In this document: positions 1 to 6,543 of the stretch, in pieces
How positions within the stretch are numbered: the stretch's first letter is position 1
Layout of the letters: each line of letters opens with the position of its first letter
Assembly (NCBI GenBank): GCA_003557965.1
Contig: PWND01000087.1
Coordinates: forward strand, 1-10,007
Length of the DNA: 10,007 bases
From: Bacteroidales bacterium
GTDB lineage: Bacteria > Bacteroidota > Bacteroidia > Bacteroidales > UBA7960
Reading direction: 5' to 3'
Program-made: the position numbers and the translations under genes
Notes under the pieces: generated by a model
What the model was told of the DNA's origin: nothing
Database searches by the model: none
The model's input: only the letters and a program-made list of their open reading frames with translations

Positions 1-189
1 ACTTACGGAAAAGTTGAGCACCAGCATATCGCTTTTTTTCTCCAAAACAAGCCTGCACTTCATATCGCCGGTTGCAATTTCACTATTTTCAAAGCACGAA
101 AAAAACTTTTTTCTTATATTAAAAGAATATTCATGCTCCCCCAGTGTCAAGCCAACGTAGGGTATTTGGAATTCCTTCAATGCTAACAA
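1..189 (-). CDS. DUF177 (YceD-like) protein, N-terminal part; gene continues past the left edge
   Basis: Reading the minus strand from 189 gives 63 codons open to the window edge. The product begins MLALKEFQIPYVGLTLGEHE, followed by YSFNIRKKFFSCFENSEI and an LEKKSDMLVLNFSVS stretch. This matches the N-terminal half of Bacteroidota DUF177 proteins: an IPFxGL opening, a short-helix FFxxFExSEI segment and an LxKxxxMLxLxFxI strand. The family usually sits directly upstream of rpmF (ribosomal protein L32) and is tied to 23S rRNA or large-subunit biogenesis; rpmF would lie outside the window and is inferred only. No in-frame ATG exists between the upstream stop and the conserved part, so a TTG start is needed. 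TTG at 189-187 is preferred because a purine-rich AGAGGGGG lies 7 bases upstream; TTG at 180-178 is the alternative. The family call is fairly secure; the exact start is less so. Confidence 0.82.
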   Translation of the reverse strand, partial: MLALKEFQIPYVGLTLGEHEYSFNIRKKFFSCFENSEIATGDMKCRLVLEKKSDMLVLNFSVS

Positions 190-225
190 TTTGCAACCCC
201 CTCTGTTTTTTTATAATAAAGGCTG

Positions 226-256
226 CAAAATTACAACTTCTAAATTAAAAAACAAA
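226..256 (-). promoter_or_regulatory. Bacteroidota-type promoter for the DUF177 gene
   Basis: On the minus strand a -33 element TTTG (256-253) is followed by exactly 19 bases and then a -7 element TAATTTTG (233-226), continuing GCAGCC. This is the TTTG-N19-TAnnTTTG layout recognised by the primary sigma factor of Bacteroidota. Transcription would begin around 219, about 30 bases before the proposed TTG start. The -33 element lies just beyond the stop codon of the large redox gene, so the DUF177 operon can be transcribed independently of it. Confidence 0.7.
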
Positions 257-270
257 AGTATTTTTTACTT
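241..270 (-). terminator. Possible weak intrinsic terminator of the redox gene
   Basis: On the minus strand AAGTA (270-266) and TACTT (260-256) can pair around a five-A loop, followed by a T-rich tract TTGTTTTTTAATTT (255-242). The stem includes the stop codon of the redox gene. It has only five mostly A-T pairs, so it would be a weak terminator, and read-through into the DUF177 gene is possible. It overlaps the -33 element of the next promoter. Confidence 0.28.
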
Positions 271-3200
271 GAAGGCTTTTTCCAGTAAAGCATCGCCACC
301 CAGTTTCAATCTTTCAAAATAATCCGGCACAGGCTTCCCCATTAATTGCTGAACATAAAGCTTAGCGAGGTACTGAGCCAGCATAAACCCCTGGCCTCTC
401 AACCCTACAAACAATCCCTTTTCTACATCAACTATCATTTTCGGTTCAATATAATATCCGGCCCACAAAGCCTGAAAACCTACAGCAGAAATTTCCGGTA
501 TCCAGTCAGTAAATATTTCGGAAACTATCTCTGCAAAATCTTTAGAGTTGATTTTCAAGTCTTTATCTGTTTCCAGCGGTTCCACAAGTGGTGATGCACA
601 GCCAATTATTTGCCCTGTATTTCCAAGTTGCTGGCCATAAACAGCAATAAATCCTTTGTAATTTCTTCTGTCAATTAGCATATCAAGAGGGTTGCCATTT
701 ACTCCCAGCATAGGCAGCCTTCTGGTAATAAAAGCCTGATGTTTAACAGGGAAAAGCCCTGTTTCTATACCAAGCATTTTTGCAAATTTTTCACCCTCAT
801 CGCCTAATGCATTTATAAATACAGGTGTATGGTATTCAATAAATTCGTTATTATGAGTCTGAACTGTGGCAATATAATTATCTCCATTTTTGCTCACATC
901 TATCAGCTTGCTGTCTTCAATAACTGTACCTCCATGCTTTACACCAGCAAATCTGATTGCTTCAACAACTTTGCCAGGTGTTGCCTGCCAGCATTCGCCG
1001 GTTTTTAGTGCAGCTATGTACTTATCATTTGATGTGTTAAAGTATGGTGAAATCTCTGTTTTAAACTCAGAAGGCTTTATCATTGTAGCTTTTTGCCACG
1101 ACATTGATTGCTCTAGTGTATTATACATCTCTTCATCGTGTGCAAAAGTTACATAATTAATAAGGCGGAAATCAATGTTTTTTATTTCTTGAAGTTCCTG
1201 AAATAGTTCAAGGTTATGCCTGGCTATATCCGTAAGCTCAGGCAAGCTGAAAACAGGCCTTCCCCCGGCAATATTCCTCCATGAAGAACCAAAGCCGTAA
1301 TTTATTAATACAGGGCTAAAATTATTTTCCGCCAGGTACCTGAACAATGCACTACCGGCAATACCTCCCCCGGCAACAAACGCCTTTACCTCTACAATTT
1401 TATTTTTCTTGTTGTGAATATTGGTTATTATTTTTTCTTTTTTCTGTGAGGGAAATAATTCCCCAATTGTTATTTGATTTGATAATGGAGCTCGTGGAGT
1501 TGGGCTTCCATATAGCTCTATCCCTTTTGGCCTAAGGTTTTGGGCCAATCGCTGAAGGCATCTCTTACCTCTGCAAGGGCCCATGCCAAGATGTGTTGTA
1601 TGCTTAATCTCTTCCACTGCAACAAACTTTCTGTCTCCTACCACATGCATAACCTCTTTAAAACTTACATCATCACAATGACACATATACATCTCCGATG
1701 TAATTTTTTCTTTATGGGGCTTTGTCTTTATTTTTTCAGGATAGTCTTCCTTTAATATAAATCCCCTTACCTTTATCATATCTTCGTTTGACATTCCTTC
1801 GCACTTCACCCTTGCAACATGAGTAAGGTTTGGTTTACGATTCACTTTATGCAAAATTCCTTCTCCAAGTTTATTTGCATAATTGTCAACAAGAAAAACT
1901 TCTTTGCCTTCTTCCATATCAAATTCAATAGGCAAAAACAATGTTGCTGTTTTAAAATTATAACCAAAGATTGCTAATCCCGGACACTGGTAAACACAGT
2001 CCATGCACCCGATGCATTTATCGAAGTCAATATATGGTGCTGTGCTGGTTGAAGATTTTGTAATTGCACCATATTTACATGCAAAAGCACATGGGTTGCA
2101 AGCGAAACCATGCAAGCAGTCGATAATTACAAAAGGCTTATTCATTCTTTCACTTGAGGGCAGATATGGATTCTCCAAAACTTGTATCGGGTGTTGCTGA
2201 GAATCAATGTATTCTTTTGAAACACGAAGGTACTCCTCATAGTTAAACCTTTTTTGTTTGTTTTCAAGGATTTCATATGCAACTTGTTTGCCTCTTAAAA
2301 CAGCGCTTGTTCCTTCACCTATTCTGACTGCATCGCCGGCTCCATAGCAATGTATTCCAAACATTTCCCTGCCTTTATCCAAAAGAGCATCATCAGGCAT
2401 TAACCCTGTACAAATGTTTATTGCGTCTATTCCATCAATTACAAATTCTGTTCCCGGAATTGGCTTAAAGTTTTCAGCTTTTGCTAACACCGCACCGCTA
2501 ACACCGTCTCCATTCTTATTTGGCAGAGCTTCAATTATCATTGTTGAAAGCATAACAGGGATTCCAAGCCTTCTGACCCTGTTAGCCTGCACAGGGAAAC
2601 CACCCTCATGGGGCAGAGCTTCAATTATTGCCTTTACTTTGGCTCCTGCCTGGGTAAGCTGATAGCTTGTGAGGTATCCAATATTTCCAGCACCAACAGT
2701 AAGAACATTTTTTCCCAAAAGGGTCAGTTCGGTATTCATCATTTTTTGCACAACAGCAGCAGTATAAACTCCCGGCAAGTCGTCATTGTGGAAAGTAGGC
2801 AAAAATGGCACAGCACCTGAGGCAACAACAAAGTGTTCGCAGTCAATATAAAAGATTTCGTTGGTTTTGAAGTTTTTTACCGCTACCCTGTTTCCTTCAA
2901 AAATATCCCATACTGTAGAATCCAGCATTATTCCAGAATGGTCATCTCCTGCTAATGTTTTTGCAATTTCAAACCCTCGCATACCACCATATTTTTTTTC
3001 ATGCTCGAAAAAGAAAAATTGATGGGTTTGCATATTAAATTGCCCTCCAATCTCAGAGTTGCTGTCAACAACGATATTTGCAACATTATTTTCATTGAGG
3101 ATTTCCCTTGTGGCAAGCCCTGCCGGGCCGGCACCAATAATTACAACCTCTGTTTTATAAACTTTAAGAGCCTCTTGCTTTTTAAAATCTGTTGGTTTTG

Positions 3201-3495
3201 CAACATAATCGCGTGGGATTTCCGCTACTTCTTTAATGCCTTCAACAGGAGTAATGCAAATTCTTTTAATTTCACCATCTACTAACATTTCACAGGCACT
3301 GCATTTGCCTATGCCACATTCAAGGCTACGGCTCCGGTTTGCCAGGCTGTGGCTGTGTATTGGCAAGCCTGCCTGGTGCAATGCAGCAGCAATCGTAAAT
3401 CCTTTGGGGCCTTTAACGGTTTTTCCCCGATAGTTGAATTCTACATATCCTGTTTCGGGTATAGGTATAATAGGGTGTTTTTCTATTTTATGCAT
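265..3495 (-). CDS. Single-chain multi-domain iron-sulfur flavoprotein dehydrogenase (fused HcnA-HcnB-ferredoxin-BFD-HcnC type)
   Basis: The 1076-residue product has five modules in order. (1) A [2Fe-2S] domain, about 17-100, with C60-x4-C65-x2-C68-x11-C80. (2) A pyridine-nucleotide-disulfide-oxidoreductase-like flavoprotein, about 115-412, with FAD motif GAGPAG (121-126), a second Rossmann motif GAGNIG (268-273) and the FAD-closing YGAGDA (384-389). (3) A two-cluster ferredoxin domain, about 455-515, with C460, C466, C469, C473 and then C494-C497-C500-C504. (4) A BFD-like [2Fe-2S] domain, about 603-650, with C605-x-C607 and C641-x4-C646. (5) After a Lys/Asn-rich linker (about 684-700), a DAO-fold flavoprotein, about 702-1076, with GGGIAG (709-714). 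In hydroxyproline dehydrogenase, HcnABC, opine oxidases and archaeal dye-linked proline dehydrogenase these parts are separate subunits. The DAO domain would oxidise an amino or imino acid and pass electrons through the clusters; the substrate is unknown. No signal peptide or membrane segment is visible, so it is cytoplasmic. The frame is intact throughout. Confidence 0.92.
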   Translation of the reverse strand: MHKIEKHPIIPIPETGYVEFNYRGKTVKGPKGFTIAAALHQAGLPIHSHSLANRSRSLECGIGKCSACEMLVDGEIKRICITPVEGIKEVAEIPRDYVAKPTDFKKQEALKVYKTEVVIIGAGPAGLATREILNENNVANIVVDSNSEIGGQFNMQTHQFFFFEHEKKYGGMRGFEIAKTLAGDDHSGIMLDSTVWDIFEGNRVAVKNFKTNEIFYIDCEHFVVASGAVPFLPTFHNDDLPGVYTAAVVQKMMNTELTLLGKNVLTVGAGNIGYLTSYQLTQAGAKVKAIIEALPHEGGFPVQANRVRRLGIPVMLSTMIIEALPNKNGDGVSGAVLAKAENFKPIPGTEFVIDGIDAINICTGLMPDDALLDKGREMFGIHCYGAGDAVRIGEGTSAVLRGKQVAYEILENKQKRFNYEEYLRVSKEYIDSQQHPIQVLENPYLPSSERMNKPFVIIDCLHGFACNPCAFACKYGAITKSSTSTAPYIDFDKCIGCMDCVYQCPGLAIFGYNFKTATLFLPIEFDMEEGKEVFLVDNYANKLGEGILHKVNRKPNLTHVARVKCEGMSNEDMIKVRGFILKEDYPEKIKTKPHKEKITSEMYMCHCDDVSFKEVMHVVGDRKFVAVEEIKHTTHLGMGPCRGKRCLQRLAQNLRPKGIELYGSPTPRAPLSNQITIGELFPSQKKEKIITNIHNKKNKIVEVKAFVAGGGIAGSALFRYLAENNFSPVLINYGFGSSWRNIAGGRPVFSLPELTDIARHNLELFQELQEIKNIDFRLINYVTFAHDEEMYNTLEQSMSWQKATMIKPSEFKTEISPYFNTSNDKYIAALKTGECWQATPGKVVEAIRFAGVKHGGTVIEDSKLIDVSKNGDNYIATVQTHNNEFIEYHTPVFINALGDEGEKFAKMLGIETGLFPVKHQAFITRRLPMLGVNGNPLDMLIDRRNYKGFIAVYGQQLGNTGQIIGCASPLVEPLETDKDLKINSKDFAEIVSEIFTDWIPEISAVGFQALWAGYYIEPKMIVDVEKGLFVGLRGQGFMLAQYLAKLYVQQLMGKPVPDYFERLKLGGDALLEKAFK

Positions 3496-3564
3496 TTTTG
3501 GATTTTATGTTGATATATTATGGTTTTCTCTTTTACTAATTAGTAGCGAAAAATGAATTAGGAG

Positions 3565-3572
3565 CAAAGGTA
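3565..3572 (-). promoter_or_regulatory. -7 promoter element for the redox gene
   Basis: The minus strand reads TACCTTTG followed by CTCC, an exact match to the Bacteroidota -7 consensus TAnnTTTG. No convincing TTTG is found about 19 bases upstream, so the -33 part is weak or absent. Transcription would start near 3558, giving a leader of about 60 bases before the ATG at 3495. The ATG is preceded by an A-rich stretch (CCAAAA), as is usual for translation starts in this phylum. Confidence 0.55.
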
Positions 3573-3778
3573 ATTTTTTTTGAAAATTTCATTTTATTAA
3601 AATGTGATTTTTTAACAAATTGTATAAAAATATTCATGATTTATAAGCAGCGATATGCGGTTCTGTTTTTACAATTACGAATGCACTATTAATCCTTTGC
3701 TTAGGCACAATTTATTTTATCAAAATGCAATCTTTTAATTAAGCACATCAAACTCTCCTGAATGCCGTTAAATTTTCA

Positions 3779-3786
3779 TACTTTTG
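3779..3786 (+). promoter_or_regulatory. -7 promoter element for era
   Basis: TACTTTTG followed by CAGC matches the Bacteroidota -7 consensus TAnnTTTG. A poor -33 candidate, CCTG, lies 18 bases upstream (3757-3760). Transcription would begin near 3793, about 20 bases before the ATG at 3814. The element also decides the era start codon: a TTG within it (3784-3786) cannot be the initiator if this promoter is used, because it would lie upstream of the transcript. Confidence 0.6.
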
Positions 3787-3813
3787 CAGCAAATAAATAT
3801 TAAAACAACAACA

Positions 3814-4689
3814 ATGCACAAATCCGGCTTTGTAAGTATAGTAGGCCGCCCGAATGTGGGTAAATCAACTCTGATGAATTCTTTTTTAGGAGAAAACCTA
3901 TCTATAACCAACCCTAAAGCACAAACAACGCGGCACAGAATAATGGGAATATTAAATGGTGACGATTACCAGGTTGTATTCTCAGACACTCCGGGAATAA
4001 TAAACCCGGGTTACAAGCTCCAGGAATGCATGATGAGTTTTGTTAACTCGTCTCTTGAAGATGCTGACATTTTTGTGGTTGTAACTGAAATTGGGGAAGA
4101 TATTAAAGAAGAAGAAGTAATAGAAAACATCAGGAAGTCAAAAACTCCTGCTGTATTATTAATTAACAAAATAGACCTTTCTAATCAAAAAGAGGTAGAA
4201 TTAAGTATAAAAAAATACTCTGAAAGGTTTCCGGACTGGGAAATAATTCCTGTTTCAGCATTAGCCGGCTTCAATATAAAAAAAGTTTTTGATGTAATTA
4301 TGGATCACTTACCGGAATCTCCTCCCTATTATCCGAAAGATGAGATTTCAGACAAGCCTGTAAGGTTTTTTGTTTCCGAAATTGTTCGTGAAAAGATTCT
4401 GTCGTTATACAAAAAAGAGATACCATATTCTGTGGAGGTTGAAGTAGAAGAATATAAAGACAAGGGTGATATTGTACATATCCGCTGCATAATATATGTG
4501 GAGCGAGAGTCACAGAAAGGAATAATAATAGGCCATAAAGGCAGTATGTTGAAAAAAACAGGCACTTATGCCCGTAAGGATATAGAAAGTTTTATTGATA
4601 AGCAGGTTTTTTTGGAGCTACATGTAAAAGTAAGCAAGAACTGGCGAAACACTGAAAACCAGTTGCGCAAGTTTGGTTATAAATCATAA
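3814..4689 (+). CDS. era: GTPase Era, 30S ribosomal subunit maturation
   Basis: Era binds the 3' end of 16S rRNA and assists small-subunit assembly, coupling it to GTP hydrolysis. The 291-residue product has the full set of G motifs: GRPNVGKS (11-18), the QTTRHR switch region (37-42), DTPG (58-61), NKID (118-121) and SAL (148-150). A C-terminal KH RNA-binding domain follows, with GHKG at 240-243. Length and layout are those of ordinary Era. The frame stays open upstream to a TTG at 3784, but that codon sits inside the -7 promoter element, and the ATG at 3814 yields the MHKSGFVSIVGRPN start typical of Bacteroidota Era; the ATG is therefore chosen. der follows 53 bases downstream with its own -7 element, so the two genes can be transcribed together or separately. 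Confidence 0.97.
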   Translation: MHKSGFVSIVGRPNVGKSTLMNSFLGENLSITNPKAQTTRHRIMGILNGDDYQVVFSDTPGIINPGYKLQECMMSFVNSSLEDADIFVVVTEIGEDIKEEEVIENIRKSKTPAVLLINKIDLSNQKEVELSIKKYSERFPDWEIIPVSALAGFNIKKVFDVIMDHLPESPPYYPKDEISDKPVRFFVSEIVREKILSLYKKEIPYSVEVEVEEYKDKGDIVHIRCIIYVERESQKGIIIGHKGSMLKKTGTYARKDIESFIDKQVFLELHVKVSKNWRNTENQLRKFGYKS

Positions 4690-4710
4690 AGAAGCGGGTA
4701 ATAATTTTAT

Positions 4711-4718
4711 TAATTTTG
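4711..4718 (+). promoter_or_regulatory. -7 promoter element for der
   Basis: TAATTTTG followed by CAGCC matches the Bacteroidota -7 consensus and is identical over 13 bases (4711-4723) to the -7 region of the DUF177 promoter on the other strand. No TTTG occurs at the expected -33 position. It lies in the 53-base gap between era and der, and would start transcription near 4725, leaving a short leader before the ATG at 4743. Confidence 0.55.
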
Positions 4719-4742
4719 CAGCCGTTAAAATTTTAGAATATC

Positions 4743-6050
4743 ATGAGTAACATAGTGGCATTGGTTGGCAGGCCCAACGTAGGCAAGTCAACACTATTTA
4801 ACAGGTTAACCAAAACCCGTGCAGCCATAGTAGATCCTACAGAGGGTGTTACGCGCGACCGCCATTATGGCAAGAGTCACTGGAATGGTGTTGAGTTTTC
4901 AGTAATAGATACCGGTGGCTATGTAGCCAATACTGATGATGTTTTTGAGACAGAAATCCGGAAGCAGGTAGAAATTGCCGTAGAAGAGTCTGGCGTAATA
5001 CTTTTTCTTCTTGACGCAAGAGACGGCATAACTCCTATGGATAAAGACGTAGCTCAAATCTTAAGAGAATACGGCAAAGAGATTTTTCTTGTAGTAAATA
5101 AGGTAGATTCAGCAAAAAATCAGGGTGATTCTTATGAGTTTTATGAGCTTGGATTAGGAGAAATATATAGTATTTCTGCTATCAGCGGCAGCGGTACAGG
5201 TGATTTACTGGATGATGTAGTGCAGGCACTTCGCAGCAGGGAAGAGCCTGAACCCGAAGAAGACCTCCCAAAGTTTGCTATTATTGGAAGGCCAAATGTT
5301 GGAAAATCTTCCTTAATTAACACATTAATAGGTGAAGGCCGGAATATTGTTACTCCAATAGCCGGTACTACGAGAGACACTATTTATAGCAGGTATAAAA
5401 GCTTTGGTTTTGACTTCCACCTGGTTGATACTGCCGGATTACGCAAAAAAGGCAAAGTAAGTGAAAATATAGAGTTTTATTCTGTAATGCGGTCGGTAAG
5501 GGCAATAGAACATGCCGATGTTTGTCTGCTTATGCTTGATGCAACACAGGGCATAGAGTCTCAGGATGTTAATATTTTTTCATTAGTAAAAAGAAACAAC
5601 AAAGGAATTGTTATACTTGTAAACAAGTGGGATTTAATAGAAAAAGAACATACCAGCGCAAAAACATTTGAGAAAGCTATAAGGCAAAAAATTGAGCCGT
5701 TTCAGGATGTACCTGTAATATTTACATCGGTAGTAAAAAAACAAAGGCTGTTAAAGGCAATGGAAGCTGCAATAACTGTATATAAGAACCGTATGAGAAA
5801 AATCCCTACAAGGCAGTTGAATGAAACCCTTTTGCCTATTATTGAAAATCAACCTCCACCGGCTACCAAAGGCAAGTATATAAAAGTTAAGTATATTACA
5901 CAATTACACACTTATTATCCTTCTTTTGCCTTCTTTTGCAATCTTCCTCAATACATAAAAGAGCCTTATCAGCGATTTATTGAAAACCAAATAAGAAAGA
6001 AGTGGGACTTTACAGGAGTGCCAATAAAAATATATTTCCGAAAAAAATAG
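4743..6050 (+). CDS. der: Double-domain GTPase Der (EngA), 50S ribosomal subunit assembly
   Basis: Der is the tandem-G-domain GTPase needed for late assembly of the large ribosomal subunit. The 435-residue product has the family's normal length. G domain 1 shows GRPNVGKS (9-16), DTGG (56-59) and NKVD (119-122). An acidic linker (EPEPEED) leads to G domain 2, with GRPNVGKS (182-189), DTAG and NKWD (294-297). The C-terminal KH-like domain ends IKIYFRKK, a usual Der ending. The ATG at 4743 gives the typical short N-terminus directly ahead of the first P-loop. The S4-domain gene follows after only 4 bases, so the two are almost certainly co-transcribed and perhaps translationally coupled. No unusual residues were seen in either G domain. 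Confidence 0.97.
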   Translation: MSNIVALVGRPNVGKSTLFNRLTKTRAAIVDPTEGVTRDRHYGKSHWNGVEFSVIDTGGYVANTDDVFETEIRKQVEIAVEESGVILFLLDARDGITPMDKDVAQILREYGKEIFLVVNKVDSAKNQGDSYEFYELGLGEIYSISAISGSGTGDLLDDVVQALRSREEPEPEEDLPKFAIIGRPNVGKSSLINTLIGEGRNIVTPIAGTTRDTIYSRYKSFGFDFHLVDTAGLRKKGKVSENIEFYSVMRSVRAIEHADVCLLMLDATQGIESQDVNIFSLVKRNNKGIVILVNKWDLIEKEHTSAKTFEKAIRQKIEPFQDVPVIFTSVVKKQRLLKAMEAAITVYKNRMRKIPTRQLNETLLPIIENQPPPATKGKYIKVKYITQLHTYYPSFAFFCNLPQYIKEPYQRFIENQIRKKWDFTGVPIKIYFRKK

Positions 6051-6054
6051 GATT

Positions 6055-6444
6055 ATGCCTAATCTAAAGAAAGAACCGGGTGTTAGAGCAGACAAATGGC
6101 TTTGGGCTGTAAGATTGTTCAAAACCAGGAGCCAGGCAACCCTAGCGTGCAGAAATGGCAAGGTAAGTATTGATGGAGAAGAAATTAAACCATCAAAAGA
6201 GTTACAAGAGGATATTGTTATTAAAATAAAAACAGGTCCAATTGAAAAGCAGGTAAAAGTAAAAGCCCTTCTTCAAAAGAGAGTTGGGGCAAAGCTTGTA
6301 AGCAACTACATGGAAGATCTTACACCGGAAGAAGAATACGAAAAGATAGAGTTGCTGAAAAAGCAACCTTTCTACAGAAGAAAAGGCATGGGACGCCCCA
6401 CAAAAAAAGACAGAAGAGACCTAAATAAATGGCAACACAAATAA
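6055..6444 (+). CDS. hslR: S4-domain RNA-binding protein, Hsp15 (HslR)-like
   Basis: The 129-residue product opens with an S4 RNA-binding domain (about 9-65): RADKWLWAVRLFKTRSQA, then NGKVSIDGEEIKPSKEL and a DIVIKIK strand. This matches Hsp15, which in E. coli binds free 50S subunits that carry a stalled nascent chain on tRNA and helps recycle them. The basic tail, with GRPTKKDRRDLNKW, is also a family hallmark. The gene starts 4 bases after the der stop codon, so it belongs to the era-der transcription region, and its 50S link agrees with that context. The role in this organism is inferred from the family; a more general S4-domain RNA-binding function cannot be excluded. Confidence 0.88.
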   Translation: MPNLKKEPGVRADKWLWAVRLFKTRSQATLACRNGKVSIDGEEIKPSKELQEDIVIKIKTGPIEKQVKVKALLQKRVGAKLVSNYMEDLTPEEEYEKIELLKKQPFYRRKGMGRPTKKDRRDLNKWQHK

Positions 6445-6473
6445 TTGCTTTTTTAAACAATTATATTATTTTT
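6441..6473 (+). terminator. Possible weak terminator after the era-der-hslR group
   Basis: ATAATTG (6441-6447) can pair with CAATTAT (6458-6464) around a 10-base loop, followed by TTATTTTT (6466-6473). The stem overlaps the stop codon of the S4-domain gene. It has a single G-C pair, so it would be a weak hairpin, but it is the only candidate between this gene and the DUF2147 gene. No clear TAnnTTTG promoter element was found in the rest of the 99-base gap. Confidence 0.3.
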
Positions 6474-6543
6474 ACAAATATTTTTTTGAAAAAATCTCAA
6501 ATAATCAAGTATTAATTAAATAACAATAAAACCAAGCAAAATT

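Larger units (their letters stand above)
3496..3813. other. Divergent intergenic region between the redox gene and era
   Basis: This 318-base AT-rich stretch separates two divergently transcribed genes. It holds the leader and -7 element of the redox gene at the left and the era promoter at the right. Between them I see no open reading frame with family resemblance and no RNA gene. Two symmetric elements are present: a perfect 12-base palindrome TACTAATTAGTA (3534-3545) in the leader of the redox gene, and a loose inverted repeat pairing AATTGTA (3619-3625) with TACAATT (3671-3677). Neither can be given a function from sequence alone. Confidence 0.6.

Noticed and set aside
346..3433. Several plus-strand open frames of 60-95 codons opposite the large redox gene
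   Set aside because: They lie wholly within the reverse complement of a long gene with clear family motifs, show no recognisable domain, and have no promoter element or plausible start region. They are shadows of the true frame.
3619..3677. Inverted repeat AATTGTA / TACAATT in the divergent intergenic region, considered as an RNA gene or attenuator
   Set aside because: It is seven A-T-rich pairs across a loop of about 45 bases, with a bulge on extension. It would be unstable and is expected by chance in DNA of this composition.
4298..6161. Minus-strand open frames opposite era and der
   Set aside because: They sit inside conserved GTPase coding sequence and carry no motif of their own.
6479..6517. 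Possible promoter for the DUF2147 gene (T-run ending TTTG at 6485-6488 and TATTAATT at 6510-6517)
   Set aside because: The first has TA separated from TTTG by four bases instead of two, and the second lacks the TTTG end of the -7 consensus. Neither is good enough to call.
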